In this document: positions 40,212-49,033 of the stretch, in pieces | How positions within the stretch are numbered: position 1 is the stretch's first letter | Layout of the letters: each line of letters starts with the position of its first letter | Source: JANWHZ01 sp035545555 | GTDB taxonomy: Bacteria > Patescibacteriota > Saccharimonadia > Saccharimonadales > UBA4665 | NCBI GenBank assembly: GCA_035545555.1 | Contig: DASZYD010000013.1 | Coordinates: forward strand, 1 to 64,000 | Reading direction: 5' to 3' | DNA: 64,000 nt | Translations under genes and position numbers: made by a program | The notes under the pieces: generated by a model | What the model was told of the DNA's origin: nothing | Databases searched by the model: none | What the model saw: the letters and a program-made list of their open reading frames with translations, nothing else

Positions 40212-41898
40212 GCGTCTGCGCGGCGCCGGTGATGGTCACCGTTATCTTGCTGGTCTTGCCCGGCACGGCGCCGACCCAGAACGGGCTCAAGTGCACATCG
40301 ACCTTGGTGACGCCCGGAATGGCGTTGATGAATGACTTGACGTCGCCGATCTTCTTGCCGGCCGCTTGCTTCTTGATATCCGCCGCATTGATGTCCGGAC
40401 CGATGGTCGCGGTTGTCTGCAGTGTCAATTGCACCGTGTTGCCGGACGTATTGCCAACGCTCATGGTGGCACTGTTCAGCCCGTCGTTTAAGATCGACTG
40501 CTTGCTGGGGTCGATCTGTCCGTCGGTGGCGTGTTTGATGAGTGTGTCCAGATCGGCCTGCTTGACGCCATACATGGTATAGGTGACCGCCTGCGTGACC
40601 GTGACGGTATCCGCCTGGTCACCGGCATTGTTGTCGCTCGTGATGACCGGCGTGCCGGCATTAAATGTCGTCTCCAGCGGGTACAGACCCTGGCCTCTTA
40701 GTGCTTGCTCCAAGCTGGTTTTGACGGCATTGGTGTCCTGGCTGGCCAGCTTCTGTTTGGCGTTATCGATATCGGCCTGGGCCACAATGTGGATGATGTC
40801 ATCCGTACCGCCGGATGTCGAGCCGGTCGCCGTCACGTCCGAGCGCCCTGCCACCGTAAAGGTTGCATTGCTGACGTTGTACTTGCTGCCAGCGTTCTGT
40901 GCTGTTATTGATGTCGCGTCACTACTAAAGATACCGCACCCGTTATTAAAGCTAGTGATATGAAAGACCGTCGTTTCCTGGGTAATGAACGTCAGGCCGT
41001 TTGTGCTGACTCCGGTTCCCGCCGGCACCGAGGCGGGATTGCCTGATCCCGAACATTTCTGCGCTGTCATAGTTACGCTGCCGGTAGCTGTCTGACCATT
41101 GTTTTGCTGGCCGGTGGTCGCCACTTGCTGGCTGGTGGTCTTTTGCTGCTGTTGGGCAGTCGCGGGGATGACATTCTGGCTGGTATCAACTGCTTGTGCT
41201 GAGGGGTTAAGCGTCATCGTCAGGTTCACATTGAGCGCACTGGTATTGGTCGTGATGGCGATGGCCGCTTTGGGTAGAATCGCCAAGCAGATGTACAACC
41301 CGAACACGATGAGCACCAGTACGATCGCGCCGAGGAACAAGCGCAGCCGGAACTTATTGAAGTTGGGCACCTTCAGGTGGCGGTCTTTGGCCTTGGCCGG
41401 CTTCTTGGCCGGCGCTTCATCCTCATCTGCTGCATCGGGCATTTCCGGCTCATCCGGCAAATCGACCGTTTCGATGGCCGACGTGCCGACAGGCTCTGCT
41501 TCGCCGGACAGGTCGCCAACGGCCCGGTCACCGGCATTGTCTGCCGTGTAACCATCGTCTTCCTCAGCATCAACGACTTGGTTCGCGTTGCCGGCACCTG
41601 CCGTCGGCGGCACTTCCGGCTTGGACGACGGCGTAGCTGCGACATACAGGCCCACCGAGCCGGCCAGCGGCATTAAGCCGGCTTCGGTCGTGATAAGCAC
41701 CACGTGCTTCTTGGCCTCGTCGGCGCTGCGCTTCAGCAGCTTCATATTGACGATACTTTGGAAGACCGACGCCCGCTTTGGCAGCACCAAGGCCAGCACG
41801 CGCGCCGAGCTGGAACGGACTTTGTCGATGATGGTCGTAATCTCATCATCGACGTCAACGTAGATAGTGTCTTTGCTGTTTGAAGCCGCTGTTGCCAT
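40198..41898 (-). CDS. Bitopic membrane protein with baseplate-J-like outer domain
   Basis: 566 residues. N-terminal alpha/beta domain (IYVDVDDEITTIIDKVRSSSARVLALVLPKRA), an acidic linker, one membrane helix (residues about 185-207) and a large outside part. The outer region repeats strands typical of baseplate J/gp47-like proteins (TATGSVTMTAQKC, GTGVSTNGLTFITQE, AQNAGSKYNVSNATF) and ends in a domain with IPGVTKVDVHLSPFW. I recall such genes beside FtsA/PilM-like genes in candidate phyla. Lying ten bases from the actin-like gene, it may be an envelope-spanning partner of it. Confidence 0.75.
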   Translation of the reverse strand: MATAASNSKDTIYVDVDDEITTIIDKVRSSSARVLALVLPKRASVFQSIVNMKLLKRSADEAKKHVVLITTEAGLMPLAGSVGLYVAATPSSKPEVPPTAGAGNANQVVDAEEDDGYTADNAGDRAVGDLSGEAEPVGTSAIETVDLPDEPEMPDAADEDEAPAKKPAKAKDRHLKVPNFNKFRLRLFLGAIVLVLIVFGLYICLAILPKAAIAITTNTSALNVNLTMTLNPSAQAVDTSQNVIPATAQQQQKTTSQQVATTGQQNNGQTATGSVTMTAQKCSGSGNPASVPAGTGVSTNGLTFITQETTVFHITSFNNGCGIFSSDATSITAQNAGSKYNVSNATFTVAGRSDVTATGSTSGGTDDIIHIVAQADIDNAKQKLASQDTNAVKTSLEQALRGQGLYPLETTFNAGTPVITSDNNAGDQADTVTVTQAVTYTMYGVKQADLDTLIKHATDGQIDPSKQSILNDGLNSATMSVGNTSGNTVQLTLQTTATIGPDINAADIKKQAAGKKIGDVKSFINAIPGVTKVDVHLSPFWVGAVPGKTSKITVTITGAAQTHGSN

Positions 41899-41907
41899 AA
41901 CTATATG

Positions 41908-43260
41908 TTATACCCGTAACATTCTATCAATTTTTTCGCGGATTGACCCCGAACCCGTGCCGTTGAAATGCAAGGTATCCACACCCACGCGCAACAGCCC
42001 CATGGCCGTGATGTAGGTATGGTCGCTGACCTTACCGGTGCTATCGGTAATGCCGACGACCTGTTCCGGCCGGATGCGCCGCACCACCGGCTTGCGCGTA
42101 AACGGCAGCTGCTTGTACCAATCAGACTCCTCGAGCGTCTCCACCAGCATGTCCAGGCTAGAGCCACCGCCACAGAGGTACATCCGATACGGCAGATGGT
42201 CGAGCTTGTCGAATTCGCCCAGTGCCAGTTCCACGCCGCTTGTCCAGACGCCGACAGTCTTTTTGAGCGCCGCTTCGACGGCCGCAATCTTGGCCTGCGG
42301 TGTTTTATCGTCGGACAGGCCCAGTTTGAGCGCTTCGGCTTGCTCGAAGCTTACATTCAGATCGCGTTCCACGCCGCGCGTGTACGCACGGCCGCCGATG
42401 CCGAACATCTTGGTGCCCTGCACGCCACCGTCGTTGACCACGGCGATGTCAGTCGTGCCGCCGCCGACATCCATTAGAATAGCGCTGAGGTTGGTGTTGG
42501 TGCGGTCGCCAATGACCGAACGGGCCACCGCAAACGGCTCGGCCGCCACGGCCAGCAGATCAAGATCCAGCTCCTGGGCCGTCTTTTCGAGCGCGCCAAT
42601 GTGGATCATCGGTGCAAAGGCCGTATAGAGCTGCACGACCACCTCTTTACCCTGGAACCCAATCGGGTTGGTGACCGGGTAGCCGTCAATCTCGATGCTC
42701 ACCAAGGCGCTGTTCACCAGCCGCACCTCAACGTCCTTGCCGCCCAACTCTACGGCCAGCTGCTTCTTGGCGGCGACTTCGGCGTGTTCCTGCACCAGCT
42801 GGATCGTGCGGTCCATTTCGGTCATGTCCAGCGGCTTGGCCGGCGTTTTGCGCAACACCCGCACGGTAGTCGTGGTACCCTTCACCAGCTCACCGGCAAT
42901 GCCGATAATCGCCCGCCGGGCGCTGACCCCCGCCTGTTGTTCGGCCTCATTCAGCGCCGCGTCGCAATTCTCGACCACGCTGGCGATATCCGAGATCGCC
43001 CCGGCCTGCATATCGGTCAGCCCCTGGTGTTGCCGCCCGGCACCGATGATCTCGACGCTGCCGTCATCCGACACTTTGCCGATCAGCGCTTTAATGAACT
43101 CGGTGCCGATATCCAATGCGACCAAGTACTGCCCTTCCGGCATCCGGGCCGCTTTTGCCTTGCTGCCAGCGGCCGTGGCCGCACTCCGGGCCAGGGCCGA
43201 TGTTTTGCTGGCCAGCCGGGTACCCACTTGCTGACCGAGGGTCTTGAGCGAATCAAGCAT
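41908..43260 (-). CDS. FtsA/PilM-family actin-like ATPase
   Basis: 450 residues. Actin-fold ATPase: phosphate-1 region YLVALDIGTEFIKALIGKV, phosphate-2 SAILMDVGGGTTDIAVVNDG, adenosine motif YLCGGGSSLDMLVETL, with an SHS2/1C-type insertion (DMTEMDRTIQLVQEHAEVAAKK). The last residues SIREKIDRMLRV can form an amphipathic helix, as FtsA uses to bind membranes. The gene could serve division (FtsA) or a pilus-like inner ring (PilM); the adjacent bitopic protein favours a membrane assembly in either case. ATG at 43260 or TTG at 43266. Confidence 0.85.
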   Translation of the reverse strand: MLDSLKTLGQQVGTRLASKTSALARSAATAAGSKAKAARMPEGQYLVALDIGTEFIKALIGKVSDDGSVEIIGAGRQHQGLTDMQAGAISDIASVVENCDAALNEAEQQAGVSARRAIIGIAGELVKGTTTTVRVLRKTPAKPLDMTEMDRTIQLVQEHAEVAAKKQLAVELGGKDVEVRLVNSALVSIEIDGYPVTNPIGFQGKEVVVQLYTAFAPMIHIGALEKTAQELDLDLLAVAAEPFAVARSVIGDRTNTNLSAILMDVGGGTTDIAVVNDGGVQGTKMFGIGGRAYTRGVERDLNVSFEQAEALKLGLSDDKTPQAKIAAVEAALKKTVGVWTSGVELALGEFDKLDHLPYRMYLCGGGSSLDMLVETLEESDWYKQLPFTRKPVVRRIRPEQVVGITDSTGKVSDHTYITAMGLLRVGVDTLHFNGTGSGSIREKIDRMLRV

Positions 43261-43304
43261 ATGCAACTTATTCTAGCACATTGCAGCTGTCTAGATAGAA
43301 GAGC

Positions 43305-43508
43305 CTACCCGGATTGTTCGTCAGTAAGTTGCCGGTGTAGGTCGTTATACCTTGATAGGCCTTCAAACTTCTCATCAAACATATCCTGCGTTATGAGTCC
43401 GCCCATGTACTGATCAATCAGCTCTTGACGCTCCTGCTCTTCAGCATCATTCAGGAGCTCATGAGAATCTATCGGCTCTATACCGGAACTGTTGTATTTG
43501 TCCGCCAC
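43305..43508 (-). CDS. Small acidic hypothetical protein
   Basis: 67 residues, GTG start with GGGGAGGTG just upstream. Very charged and helical (HELLNDAEEQERQELIDQYMGGLITQDMFDEKFEGL), reminiscent of short SHOCT-like regulatory tails. No membrane segment. Follows the next gene by 35 bases, likely in the alaS transcript. Confidence 0.65.
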   Translation of the reverse strand: MADKYNSSGIEPIDSHELLNDAEEQERQELIDQYMGGLITQDMFDEKFEGLSRYNDLHRQLTDEQSG

Positions 43509-43543
43509 GCAACACCTCCCCTATATACCCATGCCTTGTTGGA

Positions 43544-43837
43544 TTATAGGAGAGCATTGCCTTCGCTATCAACCGGATAATATCCAAGTTGTTCATCCCA
43601 GCAGAGCGAAGCACCTTCAGGGAAATATCCCTCAGTAATGAGCTGAGCAAAATACCCATCAACCACCTCAGCATCCGCGCCAGATTCGTTGATCATAGTG
43701 ATCTGGCCCAGCCACTGTGCTTTCTTGGGAATGCCGATTCCATCAGCACCAGTGCTCTCTGCGTAAGAATCACCGGCCGAGGGAATGATATCCTCAGCAC
43801 TCATCCAACTTTCTTCTCGTTTGCGTCTAAATAGCAT
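43544..43837 (-). CDS. Small hypothetical protein
   Basis: 97 residues, with GGGAG eight bases before ATG. A basic start (MLFRRKREE) and an acidic remainder with two short beta-like blocks (AQWLGQITMINESG and CWDEQLGYYPVDSEG). Starts 21 bases after the alaS stop codon, so probably in the same operon. No family recognised; base use is close to the neighbours. Confidence 0.68.
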   Translation of the reverse strand: MLFRRKREESWMSAEDIIPSAGDSYAESTGADGIGIPKKAQWLGQITMINESGADAEVVDGYFAQLITEGYFPEGASLCWDEQLGYYPVDSEGNALL

Positions 43838-43858
43838 CCTGTAGCTCCCTGGGTTGCC

Positions 43859-45808
43859 CTATTGCAAAACCGCCTTGATACGACGGACACCGGCCGAGCT
43901 GGATTCTTCTTTGAGAATCTTGAATTGTTTGCCGCCTTCGGCGAGCACGCCCGTGTGCGTGACGTGCGGGCCGCCGCAGATTTCGCGGCTGAAGTACACG
44001 CCGTCCGGATCACCCACGGTGTAGACCTTGACGGTTTCGCCGTATTTGTCACCGAACGCGCCGGAGACGCCCCTGGCCAAGGCTTGCTTGGTATGTTCCT
44101 CTCGCCAGCTGACCGGCCAGTCCTTTTTGATCTGTTCGTTGACGATCTGCTCCACCTGCTTGATCTGTTCCGGCGTCAGTTTGTCGGGGTGGGAGAAGTC
44201 GAAGCGCAGACGCTCGGGCGTGATGTTGCTGCCGCGCTGGATGACGTGTTTGCCCAAGACATTTTTGAGCGCCTGATACATCAGGTGCGTGGCAGTATGG
44301 TACTTGGTCACAATTTCGGAATGGTCCGCCAGGCCACCCTTGAACACGCCCTTCTCAGCCGTTTGTGAGCGGGCCCGCTGCTCGGCCATAAGTCTATCAA
44401 AGATATCATCTGCGTCTTCGCTCACCATGAAGCCACGTTTGAACGCCTCTTCTTTCGATAGCTCAACAGGAAAACCATACGTATCATACAGCTGAAAGAT
44501 ATTCTCGCCGAACAGCATCGGCTTTGGCTGGCGCTGTTCATCATCTTCCGGAATAGAAGCGTCGTATATGTCGGTACCGCGTACGCCCATCATTCTGTCA
44601 AACTCCTTGAGGCCGTTGCGCAGCGTATGGCGGAAGACTTTTTCTTCGCGCACCAGCACCTCGATCACCTTGTCGCGATTGGCCGCAACCTCAGGGAAGT
44701 CTCTGTGATAGAGATCAGCAATGACCGGCACGACCTGCTCCAAAAAGTTCTGCTCGATGCCCAGATCAAAAGCGTAGCGGATGGCGCGGCGCAGCAGCCG
44801 GCGCAGCACGTAGCCCTGGGTTTTATTACTAGGCACGACGCCGTCAACCGCCATGAACGTGCTAGCGCGCAAGTGGTCGGCGACGACGCGCATACTCTCC
44901 TGGTGGCTGGCGTAGTCTTTGCCGGAAATCGTTTCCAGCTTGGCGATAATCGGCCACAACAGGCTGATCTTAAACACATCAGGGTCGCCGATGGCCGCGG
45001 CGGCGATGCGCTCCAGCCCTGAGCCGTGGTCGATATTCGGTTTCTCCAGCGGCGTAAACTCGCCCTCGGCCACCTTGCGGTAGGTCATAAAGACGTTGTT
45101 GCCGATCTCCATGAAGCGGCCGCAGTCACAGTTAGGGTGACAATGTTCGCCCCACTTCGTATCGTGCGGCGTGCCGAAATCATAGAACATCTCGCTGTCC
45201 GGCCCGCACGGGTCGCCGACCGGCGTGGTTTTGAGCCCGGTTTTGCCGCGGTTCCACCAGTTTTTGCTGTCGTCATAGTAGAAAATGCGCTCGCCGTCTT
45301 TCATGCCGCGCTGGTAGCCGGCGGCTTCGGTGCCGATCTCGGCAATCTTTGCCTCCACGCCTTTCGCTTCGAAGAGTGTTTGCCACAGTTCGGCTGCTTC
45401 GCTGTCGCGCGGGATCTTGGCCGACGGTACGCCGGCAAAGCAGGTCACGTACAGCCGGTTTGGATCGATGCCGACAATGGTCGTCAAAAATGCAAACATC
45501 CAGGCAATCTGGTCCTGCTTGCCAAAATCGCCAAGCGACCAGTTACCCAGCATTTCAAAAAACGTGGTGTGGCGGTTGTCTCCCACATCTTCAATATCCT
45601 GTGCCCGCAGGCAGGTTTGGCTATCGGCCAGGCGTACGCCGGCCGGGTGCTCCTGCCCCAGCAGGTATGGGATAAGCGGCTGCATACCACTGCCGGTAAA
45701 CAGCGTGGTCGGGTCGTTCTGCGGTACCAGCTGGGCGCGCGGGATGACCGCGTGGCCGTGCTTGGTCATAAAATCAAGATACTTTTTGCGAATCGTTTGG
45801 GCGTCCAT
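43859..45808 (-). CDS. alaS: Alanyl-tRNA synthetase lacking C-terminal domains
   Basis: 649 residues against about 870 in most bacteria. The aminoacylation domain (TTLFTGSGMQPLIPYLLGQEHP), the tRNA-binding helical domain and the editing domain with zinc ligands HTATH and CGGPH are complete. The protein stops at SAGVRRIKAVLQ, where DHHA1 and C-Ala would follow. It should charge and edit but not dimerise in the usual manner. AAGGA lies before the ATG. The nearby tRNA-Ala has the G3-U70 identity pair it needs. Confidence 0.95.
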   Translation of the reverse strand: MDAQTIRKKYLDFMTKHGHAVIPRAQLVPQNDPTTLFTGSGMQPLIPYLLGQEHPAGVRLADSQTCLRAQDIEDVGDNRHTTFFEMLGNWSLGDFGKQDQIAWMFAFLTTIVGIDPNRLYVTCFAGVPSAKIPRDSEAAELWQTLFEAKGVEAKIAEIGTEAAGYQRGMKDGERIFYYDDSKNWWNRGKTGLKTTPVGDPCGPDSEMFYDFGTPHDTKWGEHCHPNCDCGRFMEIGNNVFMTYRKVAEGEFTPLEKPNIDHGSGLERIAAAAIGDPDVFKISLLWPIIAKLETISGKDYASHQESMRVVADHLRASTFMAVDGVVPSNKTQGYVLRRLLRRAIRYAFDLGIEQNFLEQVVPVIADLYHRDFPEVAANRDKVIEVLVREEKVFRHTLRNGLKEFDRMMGVRGTDIYDASIPEDDEQRQPKPMLFGENIFQLYDTYGFPVELSKEEAFKRGFMVSEDADDIFDRLMAEQRARSQTAEKGVFKGGLADHSEIVTKYHTATHLMYQALKNVLGKHVIQRGSNITPERLRFDFSHPDKLTPEQIKQVEQIVNEQIKKDWPVSWREEHTKQALARGVSGAFGDKYGETVKVYTVGDPDGVYFSREICGGPHVTHTGVLAEGGKQFKILKEESSSAGVRRIKAVLQ

Positions 45809-45920
45809 AAAATCGTCCTTGGTTAGATAATCGTGAAATAAATATGAAAAGAAGAGTTATCTAGCCCCAAGGGCCGCTGCGCGTACCGATCCGAGCACTG
45901 CCATTGCTATCATGCTGGCC

Positions 45921-45947
45921 ATTATAACAGATATGATCATATGACAA
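45921..45947 (-). promoter_or_regulatory. Candidate alaS promoter
   Basis: TATAAT with TTGTCA 15 bases upstream, overlapping the end of mnmA. It would give a leader of about 105 bases with one weak AGATAA/TTATCT pairing and no recognisable T-box. Confidence 0.4.
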
Positions 45948-46989
45948 TCCCGCCGCCGAGGACACGGTCGCCATCGTAGATGACGGCAGACTGCCCGGGC
46001 GTGATGGCGCGGACGTCTTCGGCAAGGCTAACGGTTGCCGTGTCGCCGCGCGGCGTAGCTGTGCCCGCAACCAGCGGCGCCCGGTAGCGCGTACGAACCT
46101 GATACATGGTGCCGGCTTCAGGCGCACCATTGATCCAATACAGGCCGGTCAGTTTGAGTTCGCGGCGCCAGAGCCCGGCATCCTGCAGGTCGGTTGTCAC
46201 ATAGACTTCGTTCTTATGCATATCCTTGCCGGTGACGTAGTACGGCAGGCCGCCGCCGACGTGCAGGCCGTGACGCTGGCCGATGGTATAAAAAATAGCA
46301 CCGTCGTGCTCGCCCACCACGTGGCCGCCTTGGTCAATGACCCGGCCATGCGGCTGGTCGCCCAGCTGCGACACCAAAAAGTCGCGGATGCCCACCTTGC
46401 CGACAAAACAGATGCCTTGGCTGTCTTTCTTGGAGGCCGTGGCCAAGCCCAGCCGGGCCGCCACTGCACGTACCTCGGCTTTGGTAGCAAAATCGCCAAT
46501 CGGGAAAAGCGTACGGCGCAGCGCGGCTTCCCGGACGCGGTACAGAAAGTACGTCTGGTCTTTCTCGATGTTCTTGGCCGTCAGCAGCCGGCCGTCGTCT
46601 GTACGGGCGTAATGGCCGGTCGCGATCATAGCGGCGCCGTCGGCCAGTGCCGTTTCCAGGAACAGTTTGAACTTTACCTCCTGGTTGCACATCACGTCGG
46701 GGTTTGGCGTGCGGCCAGCCCGGTACTCACGGAGCATGTAATCGACCACCCGCTGGCGGTATTCGGCTTGGAAGTCGTACATTTTGAAAGGTATGTCCAA
46801 CTGCACGGCGACGCGTTTAGCGTCCTGGTAATCTTCTTGCCACGGGCACACCATACCCGGCAAATCCTGGCTCCAGTTTTTCATATACACACCCGTGACG
46901 TCGTAGCCCTGCTCTTTGAGCAGCGCCGCCGTCACCGACGAGTCGACCCCGCCGGACATGCCGACAAAGACTTTTATATCCTTTGACAT
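45937..46989 (-). CDS. mnmA: tRNA 2-thiouridylase MnmA
   Basis: 350 residues. Adds sulfur to U34 of Glu, Gln and Lys tRNAs. PP-loop GMSGGVDSSVTAALL, catalytic Cys in PDVMCNQEVKF and the second Cys in SQGICFVGKVG are present, along with the tRNA-binding GRLLTAKNIEKDQTYFLY. The sulfur would come from the cysteine desulfurase encoded in the same window. TAAAAT lies nine bases before the ATG. Confidence 0.96.
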   Translation of the reverse strand: MSKDIKVFVGMSGGVDSSVTAALLKEQGYDVTGVYMKNWSQDLPGMVCPWQEDYQDAKRVAVQLDIPFKMYDFQAEYRQRVVDYMLREYRAGRTPNPDVMCNQEVKFKLFLETALADGAAMIATGHYARTDDGRLLTAKNIEKDQTYFLYRVREAALRRTLFPIGDFATKAEVRAVAARLGLATASKKDSQGICFVGKVGIRDFLVSQLGDQPHGRVIDQGGHVVGEHDGAIFYTIGQRHGLHVGGGLPYYVTGKDMHKNEVYVTTDLQDAGLWRRELKLTGLYWINGAPEAGTMYQVRTRYRAPLVAGTATPRGDTATVSLAEDVRAITPGQSAVIYDGDRVLGGGIVI

Positions 46990-47024
46990 AACTAAGCTAT
47001 TTTAGCAAACAACGCGCGCCGGTG

Positions 47025-47912
47025 CTACTGCGCTTCGCTGCGGCTGTTTTCGATGGAGCGGCGGATCATATAGAGTTCGTGCCGCCGGCCAAGCCAAAAC
47101 GAGGTGAGCAGCAGCGGGATGGCAATGAGCATCGGCTGCCAGAGGATTTCGGTCTTGCCCTGCCCGGTGCTGCCTGTGCCGCCGGTTGTCGATACCGAAC
47201 CGCTGATCGTGCCGTTGGCTACACCTACGACTTGCAGATACGCGGTAGTGCCGTTGGCGTCGGTCGCTTTGACCACGATAGTGTAGACGCCCGCCTGCTG
47301 GTACGTATGGCTCACGTTGATCACCCCAGGGAATGAAACGCTTTTGAGGTCGTTGGCGCTGCCGTCGCCCCAGTCGAAACTGAGTGCGTACGGCCCGGTG
47401 CCGCCACTTAGGATAAACGACCAGTCGAGTGGGCTGCCCGGATCGGCGCCGCGCCGCGCATAGCTGCTGGTGATGGACACGCGCGAGCCAAATTGCGCAA
47501 ATTGCGCATCATTGAATGTCACGCTGACGGTATTGGAGTCCGGCCCCTGCTGGTCGAGAGCATCATACACCCGTGCCACCAGGTCGTTGCGCCCGCTGAA
47601 GAGGTCAATCTTGAGGCTGTAGCTGCCGCCTGCACAGACTGCCGAGCCGACAAAAATGTTATTGGAAAAGATCTTAACCAGCAGCCCCGTCTTGCAAAGG
47701 CCGCTGACGGTAATCGGCGTGCTGGTAAATGTCTGCCCGTTGCTTGGCGTGGCAATGGTTGCCGCCTGTGTGGGCGCGGCTGTCGAGACAGTCGCTTCCA
47801 AGCCCATCGAGTTCGACTGCGGATTGTCGAGCGCGGCGACGGGCGCGGCCAGTAACAGGCACGTCAGCAGAGCCAGTGCACTTGTTCGGGCGATCCATCG
47901 ACGGTTCATCAC
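47025..47912 (-). CDS. Membrane-anchored exported protein with PKD domain
   Basis: 295 residues (GTG at 47912 or ATG at 47909). Signal peptide with LALLTCLLLAAPVAA, an Ig-like domain (ITVSGLCKTGLLVKIFSNN), a PKD domain (SFDWGDGSANDLKSVSFPG then VSHTYQQAGVYTIVVKATD), a Gly/Ser/Thr linker and a C-terminal membrane helix with a basic cytoplasmic tail. Last gene of the surface island; it could anchor or recruit the exported proteins encoded upstream. Confidence 0.8.
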   Translation of the reverse strand: MMNRRWIARTSALALLTCLLLAAPVAALDNPQSNSMGLEATVSTAAPTQAATIATPSNGQTFTSTPITVSGLCKTGLLVKIFSNNIFVGSAVCAGGSYSLKIDLFSGRNDLVARVYDALDQQGPDSNTVSVTFNDAQFAQFGSRVSITSSYARRGADPGSPLDWSFILSGGTGPYALSFDWGDGSANDLKSVSFPGVINVSHTYQQAGVYTIVVKATDANGTTAYLQVVGVANGTISGSVSTTGGTGSTGQGKTEILWQPMLIAIPLLLTSFWLGRRHELYMIRRSIENSRSEAQ

Positions 47913-47971
47913 GGTTTTACTGCTTACGCTCCTGCTTCAACCTTAGCAAACCGGCCAGAAATGGCAAGCCG

Positions 47972-48976
47972 CTAGCGGCGGGTCGCCCTGCGCACCACAC
48001 GCTGATTGTACCCGCGCATCAGCCGTGGGAAGCCGAAGATGAAGAACAGGATGATGAGAATGACCGCAAGCACCCCCAAAATACCCCAGATCGGAATGAC
48101 ATAGAATGTCGTTTGGCCGCTGAGCAATTGGCCGTCCTGGCCGAAGCCAAAGTTGCCCTCCAGCGTGTATTTGCCGAACATGCCTATATGGCTCAAGCTA
48201 ACGGTGAACTTGCGAACGCTATCCGGCAACACGTTGCCGCGCGGCGTAGTGTTGTTGATCTCAAATGAGGCCAGCTGCTTTTTGCCCTGCTTGAGCAACA
48301 GCTTGCCGAACGGCTGCTCCTGGACATCGCCGTCATTCTTAAAACGAATAGCCGCCACCAGGTTCTTGCTGCTCGTAAAGACCACGCTGGAGCTGCCGTT
48401 GTCACCCTGCTGCACACTCATGTCGGTCAGCTGCAAATCCTCCTTAAAATCGCCCGGCACGCGCACCAGGATCAGCGAGGCCACGCTGGCGGACAGCGCC
48501 ACGCTGCCGCTGCCGCCACTGCTGGCCGGCGCGAAGCGCACTGCACCGTAGTAGCCGCCGCCCGGGGCATCGCTTGGAATAGTGATCGTCACCCCGACCG
48601 ACTTTTCCTGCCCGGCAGCAAGCGTCACATTCGGCACCGGCGCCACGTAGCGCTTGAGGCTATGGCTTGGCGCGTACTGGTTAGGGTTGAGCAGCAGCGC
48701 CGGCGTGCCGCTCTCGTCGCCGCTAGCCGTAAAGTCATTAATAAACACCTGCAGCGTTACCGGTGCCTGTGTCACGTTCTGCACATTCACGGTCACGGTT
48801 TGCGACTGTCCGGGGTTGACGGTTATGTTGGTGCTAACTGGCGAAATCTTCAGGCCGTTGCCGCCGGCGCTGCCGCTTGTCGCCGCTGCAGCCAGCGGTG
48901 ACAAGACAGCCGACAACACTAGTACTAATCCGGCCAGCAAACTGCTACCAAGCCCGGCGGATGTGCGACGCCTCAT
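47972..48976 (-). CDS. DUF916-like (WxL-interacting) membrane-anchored protein
   Basis: 334 residues. Signal peptide, two Ig-like domains (LKISPVSTNITVNPGQSQTVTVNVQN; then SSVVFTSSKNLVAAIRFKNDGDVQEQPFG) and a C-terminal membrane helix followed by a basic tail (MRGYNQRVVRRATRR). The order matches Firmicute proteins that hold WxL surface proteins on the cell (DUF916 then DUF3324). Assignment is by architecture and pattern, not by search. It sits directly after four secreted proteins with a shared C-terminal domain. Confidence 0.62.
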   Translation of the reverse strand: MRRRTSAGLGSSLLAGLVLVLSAVLSPLAAAATSGSAGGNGLKISPVSTNITVNPGQSQTVTVNVQNVTQAPVTLQVFINDFTASGDESGTPALLLNPNQYAPSHSLKRYVAPVPNVTLAAGQEKSVGVTITIPSDAPGGGYYGAVRFAPASSGGSGSVALSASVASLILVRVPGDFKEDLQLTDMSVQQGDNGSSSVVFTSSKNLVAAIRFKNDGDVQEQPFGKLLLKQGKKQLASFEINNTTPRGNVLPDSVRKFTVSLSHIGMFGKYTLEGNFGFGQDGQLLSGQTTFYVIPIWGILGVLAVILIILFFIFGFPRLMRGYNQRVVRRATRR

Positions 48977-49033
48977 ATCCTCAATCTTCCCCCATGGTTA
49001 TCTAAAATCTGCTCCATTTATCGTACCAAACCG

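Noticed and set aside
32914..43260. Recoding of UGA as Gly or Trp as in Gracilibacteria/Absconditabacteria
   Set aside because: TGA is used as stop at many tight gene overlaps (ATGA, GTGA) and no conserved protein needs read-through.
45809..45947. T-box riboswitch upstream of alaS
   Set aside because: No T-box core sequence or clear specifier loop is visible in the leader.
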